NCBI GenBank assembly: GCA_016787135.1
Contig: JAEUVK010000053.1
Span: 1-43,617 of the forward strand
DNA length: 43,617 nucleotides
From: Chitinophagaceae bacterium
GTDB taxonomy: Bacteria > Bacteroidota > Bacteroidia > Chitinophagales > Chitinophagaceae
Direction: 5' to 3'
This document shows, in pieces, positions 31,076-40,072 of the stretch; position 1 is the stretch's first letter, and each line of letters begins with the position of its first letter. A program made the translations under genes and the position numbers. The notes below the pieces were generated by a model that worked only from the letters and a program-made list of their open reading frames with translations, was not told where the DNA came from and searched no databases.

Positions 31076-33172
31076 ATGCCTTTTCCTGTGGTTTATTTCT
31101 GGAGACAGGTGCCATTTCTCCGGTATTTGGTGCCCTTGATAGCTGGTATCGTTATACAATGGCACGGCCAGTTGCCCATAGCTGCTTTATGGATGCTGGC
31201 GGGCATAGCTTTCATTTTCACACTTTCCTTCTTTGCAGTTCCATTTTTTAAACGCTATAAATTATCCTGGCTGAATGGTGCGTATGCTTCAGTACTCTTT
31301 ATTTCCATTGGAGCCTTACTGGCATGGTATCATGATATCCGGAACAGTAACAGGTGGTTCGCCAAACACTATTCACAAAACTTTTCAATTGTTGTTTCAT
31401 TGGATGAACCGCTGGTAGAGAAAACAAGATCGTTCAAAGCGGATGCAAGTGTACGCTATGTACTTATCAACAACCAGGTAAACCCGGTAAAAGGGAAAGT
31501 CATTCTCTATTTCCGAAAAGACTCCTTATTGCCGGAACTTGATTACGGATCAATGATCGTACTGAATAAGTCATTACAGGAAATAAGGAATTCAGGTAAC
31601 CCGGGAGGGTTTGATTATAAACGATACGCTTTATTCCAGGATATTACTCACCAGGCATACCTGAAACCGGATGAGTTTCAGATCCTGAATAAAAGGCAGA
31701 CAAACCTTTTTCAGCGGCTATTCTACCCGGCAAGAGAAAAAGTATTATCTGTTCTGCGGAAAAATATAAAAGGGGATAAAGAGGCTGGCTTAGCTGAAGC
31801 TTTATTGATCGGATATAAAAATGATCTGGATAAAACGCTGGTGCAGTCTTATACTAATACCGGCGTGGTTCATGTTATTGCTATTTCCGGGTTGCATATC
31901 GGGCTGATTTATGGGTTGCTTGCTTTGCTGCTGAAGCCACTCAGGAAAACAAGATATGCCCGATGGTTGACCCCGTTACTGATCATTGCCGGGCTATGGG
32001 CGTTCAGCTGGCTGGCCGGTGGCCAGCCTTCTGTACTTCGTTCGGCTGTCATGTTTACCTGTATTGCGCTGGGCCAGTCTTTCGGCAGAAATACTTCCAT
32101 CTATAATACATTAGCCTTTTCTGCATTCATTTTATTATGCTATAACCCTTATTGGTTATGGGATGTCGGTTTCCAGCTTTCTTACGCAGCAGTATTGAGT
32201 ATTGTGATCTTTATGAAACCGGTCTATAACTGGTTTTATATAAAAAATAAGATACTTGATTTTTTCTGGAAATTGAATGCAGTGACATTAGCAGCACAAA
32301 TACTTACTTTACCCGTAAGCCTTTATCATTTTCACCAGTTTCCGGGCTCATTCTGGCTCACCAATTTTCTCGCTGTACCGCTTTCCAGTCTTATACTGGT
32401 AGGAGAGATACTGCTTTGTATCGTTTCGTTTGTTCCGCCTCTTGCGTTGCTTTTTGGTAAAATACTGGCATGGCTGATCTGGGTGATGAATTCTTATATT
32501 GAGAGAATAGAAGAATTGCCTTTTGCTTTATGGGATGGTTTGCAGATCAGCTTCATTCAGATGATCTTGCTGTTTGGTTTTGCAGCGGGTATGGGCTATT
32601 GGCTGTTAGAAAAAGTAAAGCGAGGGGTTGTGGCCGCACTGGTCTGCCTTTTGGTTTTTGCTGTTCTGCGTTCTTACTCATTTATTGTTGCCAGCCGGCA
32701 AAAAAAGATCATAGTTTACAATGTGCCACAACATAGGGCTATTGACTTCATTGATGGAAGGCATTACCTGTTCACCGGTGATTCCGACCTGGTGGCTGAT
32801 GACTTTGCCCGGAATTTTCACCTGAAGCCATCAAGGGTGTTACACCGGATAGGGCCAACGGAAGAAATAAATGATCTTTTTAAAGGAAGTAATTATATGG
32901 TCTATAAAAGTAAAATGATATTATTGGTGGACAGGGCGATCTATTTTAATAAGCCAGAAGAAAGGAAAGCGATTGACCTGCTGATTATTTCTAAGAACCC
33001 GGGACTATATATACCCATCCTTTCACACGCTTTTAATATCAAACAGGTTGTTTTTGACGGCTCTGTTCCATTCTGGAAGCTGCCTTACTGGAAAAGTGAT
33101 TGTGATTCGCTCCATATTCCCTACCATGACGTCAATGAAAAAGGTGCATTTGTGATGCACCTTGATAGATAA
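31076..33172 (+). CDS. comEC: ComEC/Rec2-family DNA uptake channel, lacking a recognisable metallo-beta-lactamase domain
   Basis: A 698-residue polytopic membrane protein. The N-terminus has hydrophobic helices and a DUF4131 region (about 15-190). The Competence domain (about 220-500) includes GVVHVIAISGLHIGLIYGLL and SWLAGGQPSVLRSAVMF, diagnostic of ComEC. The last 150 residues (from IIVYNVPQHRAI) occupy the place of the metallo-beta-lactamase domain of Bacillus ComEC but show no HxHxDH motif. Family members move single-stranded DNA across the inner membrane. Whether this one serves competence is unknown, as no other com genes are near. Its 3' end contains a hairpin that serves the convergent gene. 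Confidence 0.9.
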   Translation: MPFPVVYFWRQVPFLRYLVPLIAGIVIQWHGQLPIAALWMLAGIAFIFTLSFFAVPFFKRYKLSWLNGAYASVLFISIGALLAWYHDIRNSNRWFAKHYSQNFSIVVSLDEPLVEKTRSFKADASVRYVLINNQVNPVKGKVILYFRKDSLLPELDYGSMIVLNKSLQEIRNSGNPGGFDYKRYALFQDITHQAYLKPDEFQILNKRQTNLFQRLFYPAREKVLSVLRKNIKGDKEAGLAEALLIGYKNDLDKTLVQSYTNTGVVHVIAISGLHIGLIYGLLALLLKPLRKTRYARWLTPLLIIAGLWAFSWLAGGQPSVLRSAVMFTCIALGQSFGRNTSIYNTLAFSAFILLCYNPYWLWDVGFQLSYAAVLSIVIFMKPVYNWFYIKNKILDFFWKLNAVTLAAQILTLPVSLYHFHQFPGSFWLTNFLAVPLSSLILVGEILLCIVSFVPPLALLFGKILAWLIWVMNSYIERIEELPFALWDGLQISFIQMILLFGFAAGMGYWLLEKVKRGVVAALVCLLVFAVLRSYSFIVASRQKKIIVYNVPQHRAIDFIDGRHYLFTGDSDLVADDFARNFHLKPSRVLHRIGPTEEINDLFKGSNYMVYKSKMILLVDRAIYFNKPEERKAIDLLIISKNPGLYIPILSHAFNIKQVVFDGSVPFWKLPYWKSDCDSLHIPYHDVNEKGAFVMHLDR
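33133..33163 (-). terminator. Minus-strand intrinsic terminator embedded in the 3' end of comEC
   Basis: AAGGTGCAT (33141-33149) and ATGCACCTT (33155-33163) form a perfect 9-bp stem with loop TTGTG, inside the comEC coding region. Read on the minus strand it lies 27 bases beyond the DUF3857 stop and is followed by TTTCATTG after a T-rich stem end. On the plus strand no T-run follows, so it should not stop comEC. Confidence 0.65.
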
Positions 33173-33190
33173 AGTAACAACCATGTCCGT

Positions 33191-35464
33191 TTACTTTTTC
33201 TTCAAAAGAAGTTTAGCATTTACCCAATTGTTAGATGCATCTATAAATGCCAGCATTTTATCGAAATTAGCTGCAGGTTCAAAACTGTGCAGGTAGTGTT
33301 TTTTAACTTTAATCGTTACCAGTTTGTCTGTGCTGGTTGCCTCGGTAGCAAATACACCGGTCTCATTTTCAACTTTCACATTCAGGGCTGCGAGGCCTTC
33401 TGCAGTGTAACCTTCCGGTATCTCCAGCTCGATCAGGTATTCAATGCTCCTGGCAAAGGCCATGTAAATATCAATATCCCTCTTGCGCTGCTCGTCTTTT
33501 ACTGAAAGTGGTTGCCCCTGCATTTTGCCAATGTCTATGATGATATTATTGCCCGCTTTCTTGACCAGGCCTCCCATAGTGAAAGCGGAACTATAAATGA
33601 AATCAGGAGAAGTGTGCCTTACTCCAAGGTTTTTGACCTTTTGATCTTTCATATCAGTAATATCCTGTTCAAACCAGTCTTTGGCTTCTTTCAGAAAAGC
33701 ATCCTTCTGCTTCTTCCTGGCTTCAGTAAAAGCATTCTTTACCTCTTCTACATATTTCTTACTCTTACTTCTCTTACCGTCTTCTAATTCTTCGATCAGG
33801 GACTTTTCTTCATTAAATGATTTTCGTTCTGACTCATAGTAATCTTCGTAAAGGATCAGGTTCTTTTGTTCGTCTTCCTTATAAATACCTTTCAGGGTAG
33901 TGGTGCGCTTCACTGTCAGTGCTGACCTGTCGTCTGTCAGTGAAAGATGCAGATCCTCCCTTCGTACATTTTTATCAGATGCGCTGGCTGGCACATTAGG
34001 GCCTGTGGTAATATTGGTAAGGCCGCTCATTTTTTTCATACTCATGATAGCAGCCGGGTGATCAAATGTAAAACTCTTTGTATTCTTTACTCCTTCTATG
34101 TACGAAGGCATCTGGAAGGGGATATCATAAATGGACTGGATAGAAAGGAATTTCTTACTGCCCGTCAGGTAGGCTGTCGATACAAGGTCGTTTGCATCCA
34201 TGGCTTCATTTATCCGGAAGCCGGTGCGTACCTCGCTGATCAGGATAGCCGGGTCAATACCTGCAGCTTTCATGGTGCAAAACAGGGCAAAGGATAAGCC
34301 GTCGTATTCTTTTTGCCCGGAGTTAATAGTTTCAGACAATGCATCAATATTAAAATTCAGCAGGTAGTTGAAACGGAATGTATAAAACAGTAAAGCTGCT
34401 TTTTCATCATCGCTGAGACTGCTGAAATTAAGACCCATTTGCTTCGCTTTGCGTTTAGCACTGCTTTCAATATCATCGTACTGGGCTTTGGCGGCCTTCA
34501 TCCAGTAACCGTTGTAATAACGGGTAGAGAACTGGTCAGCTTTATCATCAAGTGCCTCATCACTATTGAGACTTTTAGTTACTTCACCGGGTTTTCTTGT
34601 ATCCAGGTACCGGCTGCCAAAACCGGAATAACCTAAAGAAATATTCATGCGTATGAATGGCAATTGCCTGACGGGAGCTACCCACAATGAGGTCTCAAAC
34701 GGCGGAATATTTGTTTTCTCTACATCTACGATGATCTCCTTGTCGTCATTCTTGCTGACCTTTAATTCGGGGGCGCCGTTATAACTGCGGTATTCAATGG
34801 CAAATTTCTTTCCTAACTGCGCATGAAATGAAAGGCTGAGTATCGGAGCGTCGTCAAAAAGAAAAACACGGTATGCCTTTTCACTCAGGTCATTTGTCAA
34901 TGTTTGCTCGGTCGCAATAAAGTAGTCAAGAATATCGCCGGGTTGCAGATCCGGAATGGCAACTTTCGCCTTTTTTTCTGACGAGGCATCTTTGGTTAGC
35001 ACAATATCATCTGCATTAATTTCTTTGCTGGTCCCGTTGGGCTTGATCACTTTTACACCTACGTAGGTAGTCATTTTATCCGAAGCGAAGAACCCGCTTG
35101 TTTTAGCAAATTGGGTAAAACTGAACTCAGAATAATCGGTTACGGCATTTTTGTCATTAACTTTAATAATTTCTCTTACTATTTCAGTAATGCTTTGCTC
35201 TTTTTTGGCGCCAAAACCAAGTCCGTAAAAAGCGATCTTTGATTTACTGTCTGCTGTCAGTTCGGTGTGGTGGGCAATTACGACCTTGGAAGCAGTGGCA
35301 TATTCCCGGGGAATGTCCTTTACCCGGAACTGCGGTTTATCCCATGCCCATATTTGTTTGCGCATCTCTTCGGATTCCTTCCGGTATTTCTCTGTTTCTT
35401 TAGATTGTGCATTAATAACGGTAGCTGTAAAAGCGGCGAATACCACCAAAGAAAAGATCCTCAT
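33191..35464 (-). CDS. Exported DUF3857 protein with a degenerate transglutaminase-like domain
   Basis: A 757-residue protein with signal peptide MRIFSLVVFAAFTATVINAQ. DUF3857 lies at about 45-300 (KVVIAHHTEL, IVREIIKVND, PDLQPGDILDYFI). The following region aligns in position with the transglutaminase core of the upstream gene, but where that gene has YGDCKGMANLL this one has EYDGLSFALFCT. The Cys is displaced and no matching His-Asp is evident, so I infer an inactive domain. The C-terminal half is beta-rich. I start at the ATG at 35464; an in-frame ATG at 35506 would overlap the upstream gene by 35 bases and spoil the signal peptide. The gap to the upstream gene is seven bases, so they are almost certainly co-expressed. 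The function is unknown. Confidence 0.86.
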   Translation of the reverse strand: MRIFSLVVFAAFTATVINAQSKETEKYRKESEEMRKQIWAWDKPQFRVKDIPREYATASKVVIAHHTELTADSKSKIAFYGLGFGAKKEQSITEIVREIIKVNDKNAVTDYSEFSFTQFAKTSGFFASDKMTTYVGVKVIKPNGTSKEINADDIVLTKDASSEKKAKVAIPDLQPGDILDYFIATEQTLTNDLSEKAYRVFLFDDAPILSLSFHAQLGKKFAIEYRSYNGAPELKVSKNDDKEIIVDVEKTNIPPFETSLWVAPVRQLPFIRMNISLGYSGFGSRYLDTRKPGEVTKSLNSDEALDDKADQFSTRYYNGYWMKAAKAQYDDIESSAKRKAKQMGLNFSSLSDDEKAALLFYTFRFNYLLNFNIDALSETINSGQKEYDGLSFALFCTMKAAGIDPAILISEVRTGFRINEAMDANDLVSTAYLTGSKKFLSIQSIYDIPFQMPSYIEGVKNTKSFTFDHPAAIMSMKKMSGLTNITTGPNVPASASDKNVRREDLHLSLTDDRSALTVKRTTTLKGIYKEDEQKNLILYEDYYESERKSFNEEKSLIEELEDGKRSKSKKYVEEVKNAFTEARKKQKDAFLKEAKDWFEQDITDMKDQKVKNLGVRHTSPDFIYSSAFTMGGLVKKAGNNIIIDIGKMQGQPLSVKDEQRKRDIDIYMAFARSIEYLIELEIPEGYTAEGLAALNVKVENETGVFATEATSTDKLVTIKVKKHYLHSFEPAANFDKMLAFIDASNNWVNAKLLLKKK

Positions 35465-35471
35465 AAAAATT

Positions 35472-37346
35472 CTATTTTTTCTGTGTAAGTACGATTTGCT
35501 GGTCATAAAAACTGGTAAGTTGTTGTATGTCCTTATTCCATTGGGAAAAATCTTCAGGCTTTATTTCAGTGTTGTCCAGAACTATCTCGTTTTTATAGAT
35601 GATCTTTCCACCTGAGTTGGAATATGAAGCTAAAAAATTATACCCGGGTTGTTTGATCGCCAGTTTTTCCGGCAAGCTGTTTACGGCCTTATCAACCGGC
35701 AATTGTATCTCAGTTTCAAATACAAGGTTATTCTTAAAATCGAACCAGTAGGGCAGTTTTCGTTTGGCGGTATCTATTTTGAAGCCCTGAAGATTGCGCC
35801 GGTTGTCAATATCAAGGTAAATGTCTTTATCAAAAACAGTGACTACATCTTTCCATACAACATCATATTCTACTTTCAGGTCGGCATTGTAATTAGAAAG
35901 ATTATCAATCTTCAGGTTGCTGATCTCAAAGTTTGATTTGCCTTCAGACAAAAATTGTTTTAAAGCATTATCCTGCTTATCTTGTTTGATATCATTCAGT
36001 GCCGTCAGCAGCCATTCTTTGTTCTCACCTTTCCAGACATGTACCACATGACCTTTCAGATTGTTCCCATCTATACTGAACCTGCGGGTCTCGGTAGCCG
36101 TATTTTGCATATGTGTGGCTAATGGAACTTTTTCCAGTAAATACTGGCTGCCATTTTCGATCAGGGTCTGTTTTCCCTGTATGCGTTCGGCTATTTCCCC
36201 AAAACCAATATACTTTTCAGTAGCGTCAAGATAAACAGGTTTCCCTTTATTCATCCAGGCACAGATCATATGATTATCCACGGATAAAGAGGGAGTACTG
36301 TAGTCGTAGGCAATGTGTTTGGTACCTATCCAGCATCTCCGGGCATCTAATTTTATCGAGCGGAGCATATTGGTCAGCAAATTTGCCATACCCTTGCAAT
36401 CACCATATTTTTTTCTCAGTACTTCCTGCGCTTTTTCGGGCCTGAAGCCGGCAATGCCATTTTCAAAAGCGATGTAGCGGATGTTATCCTGTACCCATTG
36501 AAAGATCTTTTTTACTTTTTCTTCGTCGGTTGTTAGACCTGCCACGATCTCATCAGTTCTTTCTTTGACGACCTTCTCATCATCTCCTATTTGCTGTACA
36601 AGATTCTTATACCAGTTGTATTGTTCTTTCACGGTTTTGAAGTAGGTATGAGTCTCGTCCTTCGGCTGTGCTGACTTCGACAGTACAAGAATGTGCGGAG
36701 AATAGTAGGTTAGCCCAGGTGCAGAATGTTCACGGCTCAGTGCAGGAATATTATTTGTCGTATAAGTATAGACGGTTTCGTCTCCGTCCTGGCTGACATT
36801 TTTATGGATGTTGTATTTTTTAAAATTGTACTCTTTTATCTCCAGCTGCATCCAGGAAGGAATCCTCAATGTGATCTCCTGTTTTTCTATATCCTGATCA
36901 TCCATAAAGAAAATATTGGTGAAATAGCGGGGATCAAGTGTTGTTTTTTTAAAAACCACTTCTGATGTGCTTCCTATTTTGAGCAATGGCAACTGAAAAA
37001 AGCAGACGTGCGCATCAGAGTAAAAAATACCATCCACATTGTGATATTCATAACGGGGAGTGATTCCGTGCTTTTTGGAATCATTCACATAGATATTGAC
37101 ATCATCAATGGTTTCATTGTCATTGTAAAATTCGGCAACAGGGATTTCCGTGCGATAGCTTTTGCAGGTATATAGTCTGCGGCTTTCTTCTTTAATCTGA
37201 ACCGGGTGTTCGGAATTGCCTTTTACAAAACGGAATTCACGGGTACATTTACTGATCACCACATTCTTATCATCAGGCGAATCTGCCTGCGCTGCCACCA
37301 GTCCCGCAAGCCCGGTCATGGCAATAAGGATAAAGAGTCTTTTCAT
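35472..37346 (-). CDS. Exported DUF3857/transglutaminase-domain protein
   Basis: A 624-residue exported protein. The signal peptide MKRLFILIAMTGLAGLVAAQ is cleaved near residue 20. The first half is a beta-rich DUF3857-like region. The transglutaminase-like core carries a complete triad: Cys317 in YGDCKGMANLL, His359 in DNHMICAW and Asp374 in VYLDATEKY. The C-terminal third is beta-rich. Transglutaminase-fold enzymes of this kind act as proteases or cross-linkers; the substrate here is unknown. A TATATTTG promoter ends only four bases before the start codon. Seven bases separate it from the second DUF3857 gene. Confidence 0.86.
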   Translation of the reverse strand: MKRLFILIAMTGLAGLVAAQADSPDDKNVVISKCTREFRFVKGNSEHPVQIKEESRRLYTCKSYRTEIPVAEFYNDNETIDDVNIYVNDSKKHGITPRYEYHNVDGIFYSDAHVCFFQLPLLKIGSTSEVVFKKTTLDPRYFTNIFFMDDQDIEKQEITLRIPSWMQLEIKEYNFKKYNIHKNVSQDGDETVYTYTTNNIPALSREHSAPGLTYYSPHILVLSKSAQPKDETHTYFKTVKEQYNWYKNLVQQIGDDEKVVKERTDEIVAGLTTDEEKVKKIFQWVQDNIRYIAFENGIAGFRPEKAQEVLRKKYGDCKGMANLLTNMLRSIKLDARRCWIGTKHIAYDYSTPSLSVDNHMICAWMNKGKPVYLDATEKYIGFGEIAERIQGKQTLIENGSQYLLEKVPLATHMQNTATETRRFSIDGNNLKGHVVHVWKGENKEWLLTALNDIKQDKQDNALKQFLSEGKSNFEISNLKIDNLSNYNADLKVEYDVVWKDVVTVFDKDIYLDIDNRRNLQGFKIDTAKRKLPYWFDFKNNLVFETEIQLPVDKAVNSLPEKLAIKQPGYNFLASYSNSGGKIIYKNEIVLDNTEIKPEDFSQWNKDIQQLTSFYDQQIVLTQKK

Positions 37347-37350
37347 TCTT

Positions 37351-37358
37351 CAAATATA
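37351..37358 (-). promoter_or_regulatory. Bacteroidota -7 element for the DUF3857 pair
   Basis: The minus strand reads TATATTTG, an exact TAnnTTTG match, ending four bases before the ATG at 37346. If used, the transcript would start at or next to the start codon (leaderless). Confidence 0.45.
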
Positions 37359-37447
37359 TATATCGGCCACCTGAAATTTTAGTTCAAAACAATGAAAGAT
37401 GACATGATTCTGATTCATTTTCTTCCCTTTAATTGGTCAATGATGCT

Positions 37448-37478
37448 TTTGTCATGAGCCTGAATTAGGCTACTTTTG
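37448..37478 (+). promoter_or_regulatory. Full Bacteroidota promoter for purH
   Basis: TTTG (37448-37451), a 19-base spacer and TACTTTTG (37471-37478) match the -33/-7 consensus including its spacing, 70 bases upstream of purH. The spacer holds a small inverted repeat GCCT-N5-AGGC (37458-37470). Confidence 0.75.
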
Positions 37479-37501
37479 CGACCTGCCAGCCAGTCGTTAT
37501 T

Positions 37502-37530
37502 GCAGGCATTGCTTTCAAACGGTTGCCTGC
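37502..37530 (+). promoter_or_regulatory. Hairpin in the purH leader, with an alternative pairing
   Basis: GCAGGCA (37502-37508) pairs perfectly with TGCCTGC (37524-37530), loop 15 bases, ending 18 bases before the purH ATG. CCTGC at 37482-37486 can instead pair with GCAGG (37502-37506), so the two structures exclude each other. No T-run follows, and it does not match the purine riboswitch consensus. Confidence 0.4.
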
Positions 37531-37548
37531 CTTATAATTCATCAGTTT

Positions 37549-39051
37549 ATGAAAAAGATCCAATCTGCGCTTATTTCTGTTTTTTATAAAGATGGCCTGG
37601 AAAACATTGTCAGGACCCTGGCCGGGTTAGGGGTTACTATTTATTCGACCGGAGGTACCCAGCAGTTCATCGAAAAAATGGGGATCAAAGTAGTGCCGGT
37701 GGAGGAACTCACCACCTACCCTTCTATCCTTGGTGGCAGGGTAAAAACATTACACCCTTCTGTGTTCGGCGGTATCCTTGGAAAAAGGGATGATGAGACG
37801 CACCTGAAGGAAATGAAACAGTATCATATCCCTGAGATCGATCTTGTCATTGTTGACCTATATCCCTTTGAAGAAACAGTAGCTTCCACTACGGATGAGA
37901 AAGCCATCATTGAGAAAATTGATATCGGCGGCCCCTCAATGATCCGCGGGGCAGCAAAGAATCATAAGGATGTGGCAGTAGTAGCAAACAAAGCTGATTA
38001 TATTTTATTGGAAACAATACTTAAAGATCAGAAAGGGGAAACCTCCTTGGAGCAAAGGAGAACCTTTGCCATTAAAGCTTTTGATGTATGTACGGCATAC
38101 GATACTGCGATCTCTAATTATTTCCACCATCTTTCTGTCACTACACCTTTCAATAAAGAAGAAAAAGCGATGCGGTATGGCGAAAACCCACATCAGAAAG
38201 CAGTTTTCTTCGGGAACCTCAGCGAATTATTTGACCAGTTGAATGGAAAGGAGCTCTCCTATAACAATCTTGTTGATGTGGATGCAGCTGTTCAGCTGAT
38301 CGGGGAATTCAAAGAAATCACGTTTGCCATTATCAAGCATACCAATGTGTGCGGCGTAGCGCAAAGAGCTGCTGTAAAGGATTCATGGGATGCTGCTCTC
38401 GCAGGTGACCCCGAGTCTGCCTTCGGGGGGGTGCTGGTTTGCAACGGAATGATTGATAAGGCAACCGCCAATGCGATCAACGAGATATTTTTTGAAGTGC
38501 TGATCGCCCCTTCTTTTGATGAAGATGCTTTAGCTATATTGAAATCGAAAAAGAACAGGATCTTATTGCAATTAAAGGCGCAACCGCAGAATAAAGAAAT
38601 GCACAAATCCCTGTTAAATGGAGTATTGATCCAGGGAGTGGACGAAGGAAATTATACTGAATGGAAAGAAACAGGAGGCCGGGAAACAACAGCCGTGGAA
38701 AAGAAGGATCTTGAATTTGCGAATCTTGTTTGCAAGCACCTCAAATCAAACGCCATTGCCCTGGTGAAAAATAAACAGCTTGTAGGTAAAGGTTGCGGCC
38801 AGACCAGCCGTATCGATTCGTTGCGACAAGCTGTAGAAAAAGCAAAGCAATTCAGCTTTGACCTCCAGGGGGCGGTAATGGCCAGCGATGCATTCTTTCC
38901 TTTCAATGATTGCGTAAAGCTTGGGCATGAGGCCGGGGTCACGTCATTTATTCAGCCGGGTGGCTCTATCCGCGATAACGACTCTATTGAATACTGCAAA
39001 CAAAATAACCTGGCCATGGTCATAACCGGGATGCGGCATTTCAAGCATTAA
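37549..39051 (+). CDS. purH: Bifunctional AICAR transformylase / IMP cyclohydrolase
   Basis: A 500-residue enzyme catalysing the last two steps of IMP synthesis. Residues about 1-140 form the MGS-like IMP cyclohydrolase domain (STGGTQQFIEK, GGRVKTLHPSVFGGIL, DLYPFE). The AICAR transformylase part follows, with MRYGENPHQKA, AIIKHTNVCGVA (the conserved Lys-His), GVLVCNG and ASDAFFPFND. The length is usual. It has its own consensus promoter and a foldable leader. The EamA gene starts eight bases after its stop. Confidence 0.96.
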   Translation: MKKIQSALISVFYKDGLENIVRTLAGLGVTIYSTGGTQQFIEKMGIKVVPVEELTTYPSILGGRVKTLHPSVFGGILGKRDDETHLKEMKQYHIPEIDLVIVDLYPFEETVASTTDEKAIIEKIDIGGPSMIRGAAKNHKDVAVVANKADYILLETILKDQKGETSLEQRRTFAIKAFDVCTAYDTAISNYFHHLSVTTPFNKEEKAMRYGENPHQKAVFFGNLSELFDQLNGKELSYNNLVDVDAAVQLIGEFKEITFAIIKHTNVCGVAQRAAVKDSWDAALAGDPESAFGGVLVCNGMIDKATANAINEIFFEVLIAPSFDEDALAILKSKKNRILLQLKAQPQNKEMHKSLLNGVLIQGVDEGNYTEWKETGGRETTAVEKKDLEFANLVCKHLKSNAIALVKNKQLVGKGCGQTSRIDSLRQAVEKAKQFSFDLQGAVMASDAFFPFNDCVKLGHEAGVTSFIQPGGSIRDNDSIEYCKQNNLAMVITGMRHFKH

Positions 39052-39058
39052 AAAATAA

Positions 39059-40072
39059 ATGAACTTTCCCGATTTTCAGAAATTCATTATACAGGCTTCA
39101 GAGCAATCACTGAAAAGGATAGCTGTTTTCAATCCACTCACTATTCATAAAAAGGGGACCAGGGCCAAGGCCATATTTAGCCTGGCATTGGTTTGTTTTT
39201 TCTGGGGAACCACCTGGATCGCTTCCAAGGAGGGGGTACGGTATATGCCTGCATTGCAAATGGCAGGTATGCGGCAATTGATGGGTGGAACTTGTTTTGT
39301 CCTTTTCTTTCTATATAAAAAAGAGGCCTGGCCCCGCGGCTGGACAGAGTGGCGACCGGTACTGATATTAAGCTTCCTGAATTTTTTATTAAGCAACGGT
39401 TTAAGTACATGGGGGGTGAAGTTCATTTCGGCCGGCCTCGGTTCTATTATGGGTGCCATCTTTCCCCTCTGGCTGGTGATTATTGGTTTGTTTACCGGGG
39501 GTAATAAAATGCCGAAGAAAGCTATTGCGGGAATGTTACTTGGATTTGCCGGTATTTGTGTGGTTTTTTATGAACACCTGCAGGATTTTTTTAAGGCCGA
39601 TTTTCTATTTGGTATCGTCTTGTCACTTATTGCTACCTGGTCATGGGCCTTCGGCACGCTTTATACCAAAAAACATACAGCCACCTTCAATCCCTATTTC
39701 AGTCTCGGGCTGCAGATGGTGATATCGGGTATTTCATTAGTGCTGATGACAAAATTTACCGGCAACAGTATTCCATTGGCCAATATTCCCTGGCAGTCGT
39801 GGGCAGCGATGAGTTACCTTTTTGTTTTTGGTTCATTATTATCTTTCATTGCCTATATCTATGCGTTGAAGAATTTGCCAACAGAGCAGGTATCCATTTA
39901 TGCTTACATCAATCCTATTGTGGCGGTATTGCTGGGCGCTGCGATCTTTTCAGAAAAGTTAACGGTATTCATCGCTGTCGGCGGGCTGGTGACACTGCTG
40001 GGAGTTTATCTTGTCAACAAAGCCTTTAAAGCCATACCGCCGCCAGAACAGCCGGAGACGGAAGGAATTTAA
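39059..40072 (+). CDS. EamA/DMT-family transporter
   Basis: A 337-residue inner-membrane protein with about ten helices in two EamA repeats. The first opens with FSLALVCFFWGTTWIASKEGVRYM and the second with IATWSWAFGTLYTKKHT. The end has IYAYINPIVAVLLGAAIFSEKLT, characteristic of the family. The N-terminus has an unusual 37-residue hydrophilic stretch before the first helix. The substrate is unknown. It lies eight bases after purH, so it is probably co-transcribed. Its stop codon overlaps the stop of the convergent gene. Confidence 0.88.
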   Translation: MNFPDFQKFIIQASEQSLKRIAVFNPLTIHKKGTRAKAIFSLALVCFFWGTTWIASKEGVRYMPALQMAGMRQLMGGTCFVLFFLYKKEAWPRGWTEWRPVLILSFLNFLLSNGLSTWGVKFISAGLGSIMGAIFPLWLVIIGLFTGGNKMPKKAIAGMLLGFAGICVVFYEHLQDFFKADFLFGIVLSLIATWSWAFGTLYTKKHTATFNPYFSLGLQMVISGISLVLMTKFTGNSIPLANIPWQSWAAMSYLFVFGSLLSFIAYIYALKNLPTEQVSIYAYINPIVAVLLGAAIFSEKLTVFIAVGGLVTLLGVYLVNKAFKAIPPPEQPETEGI

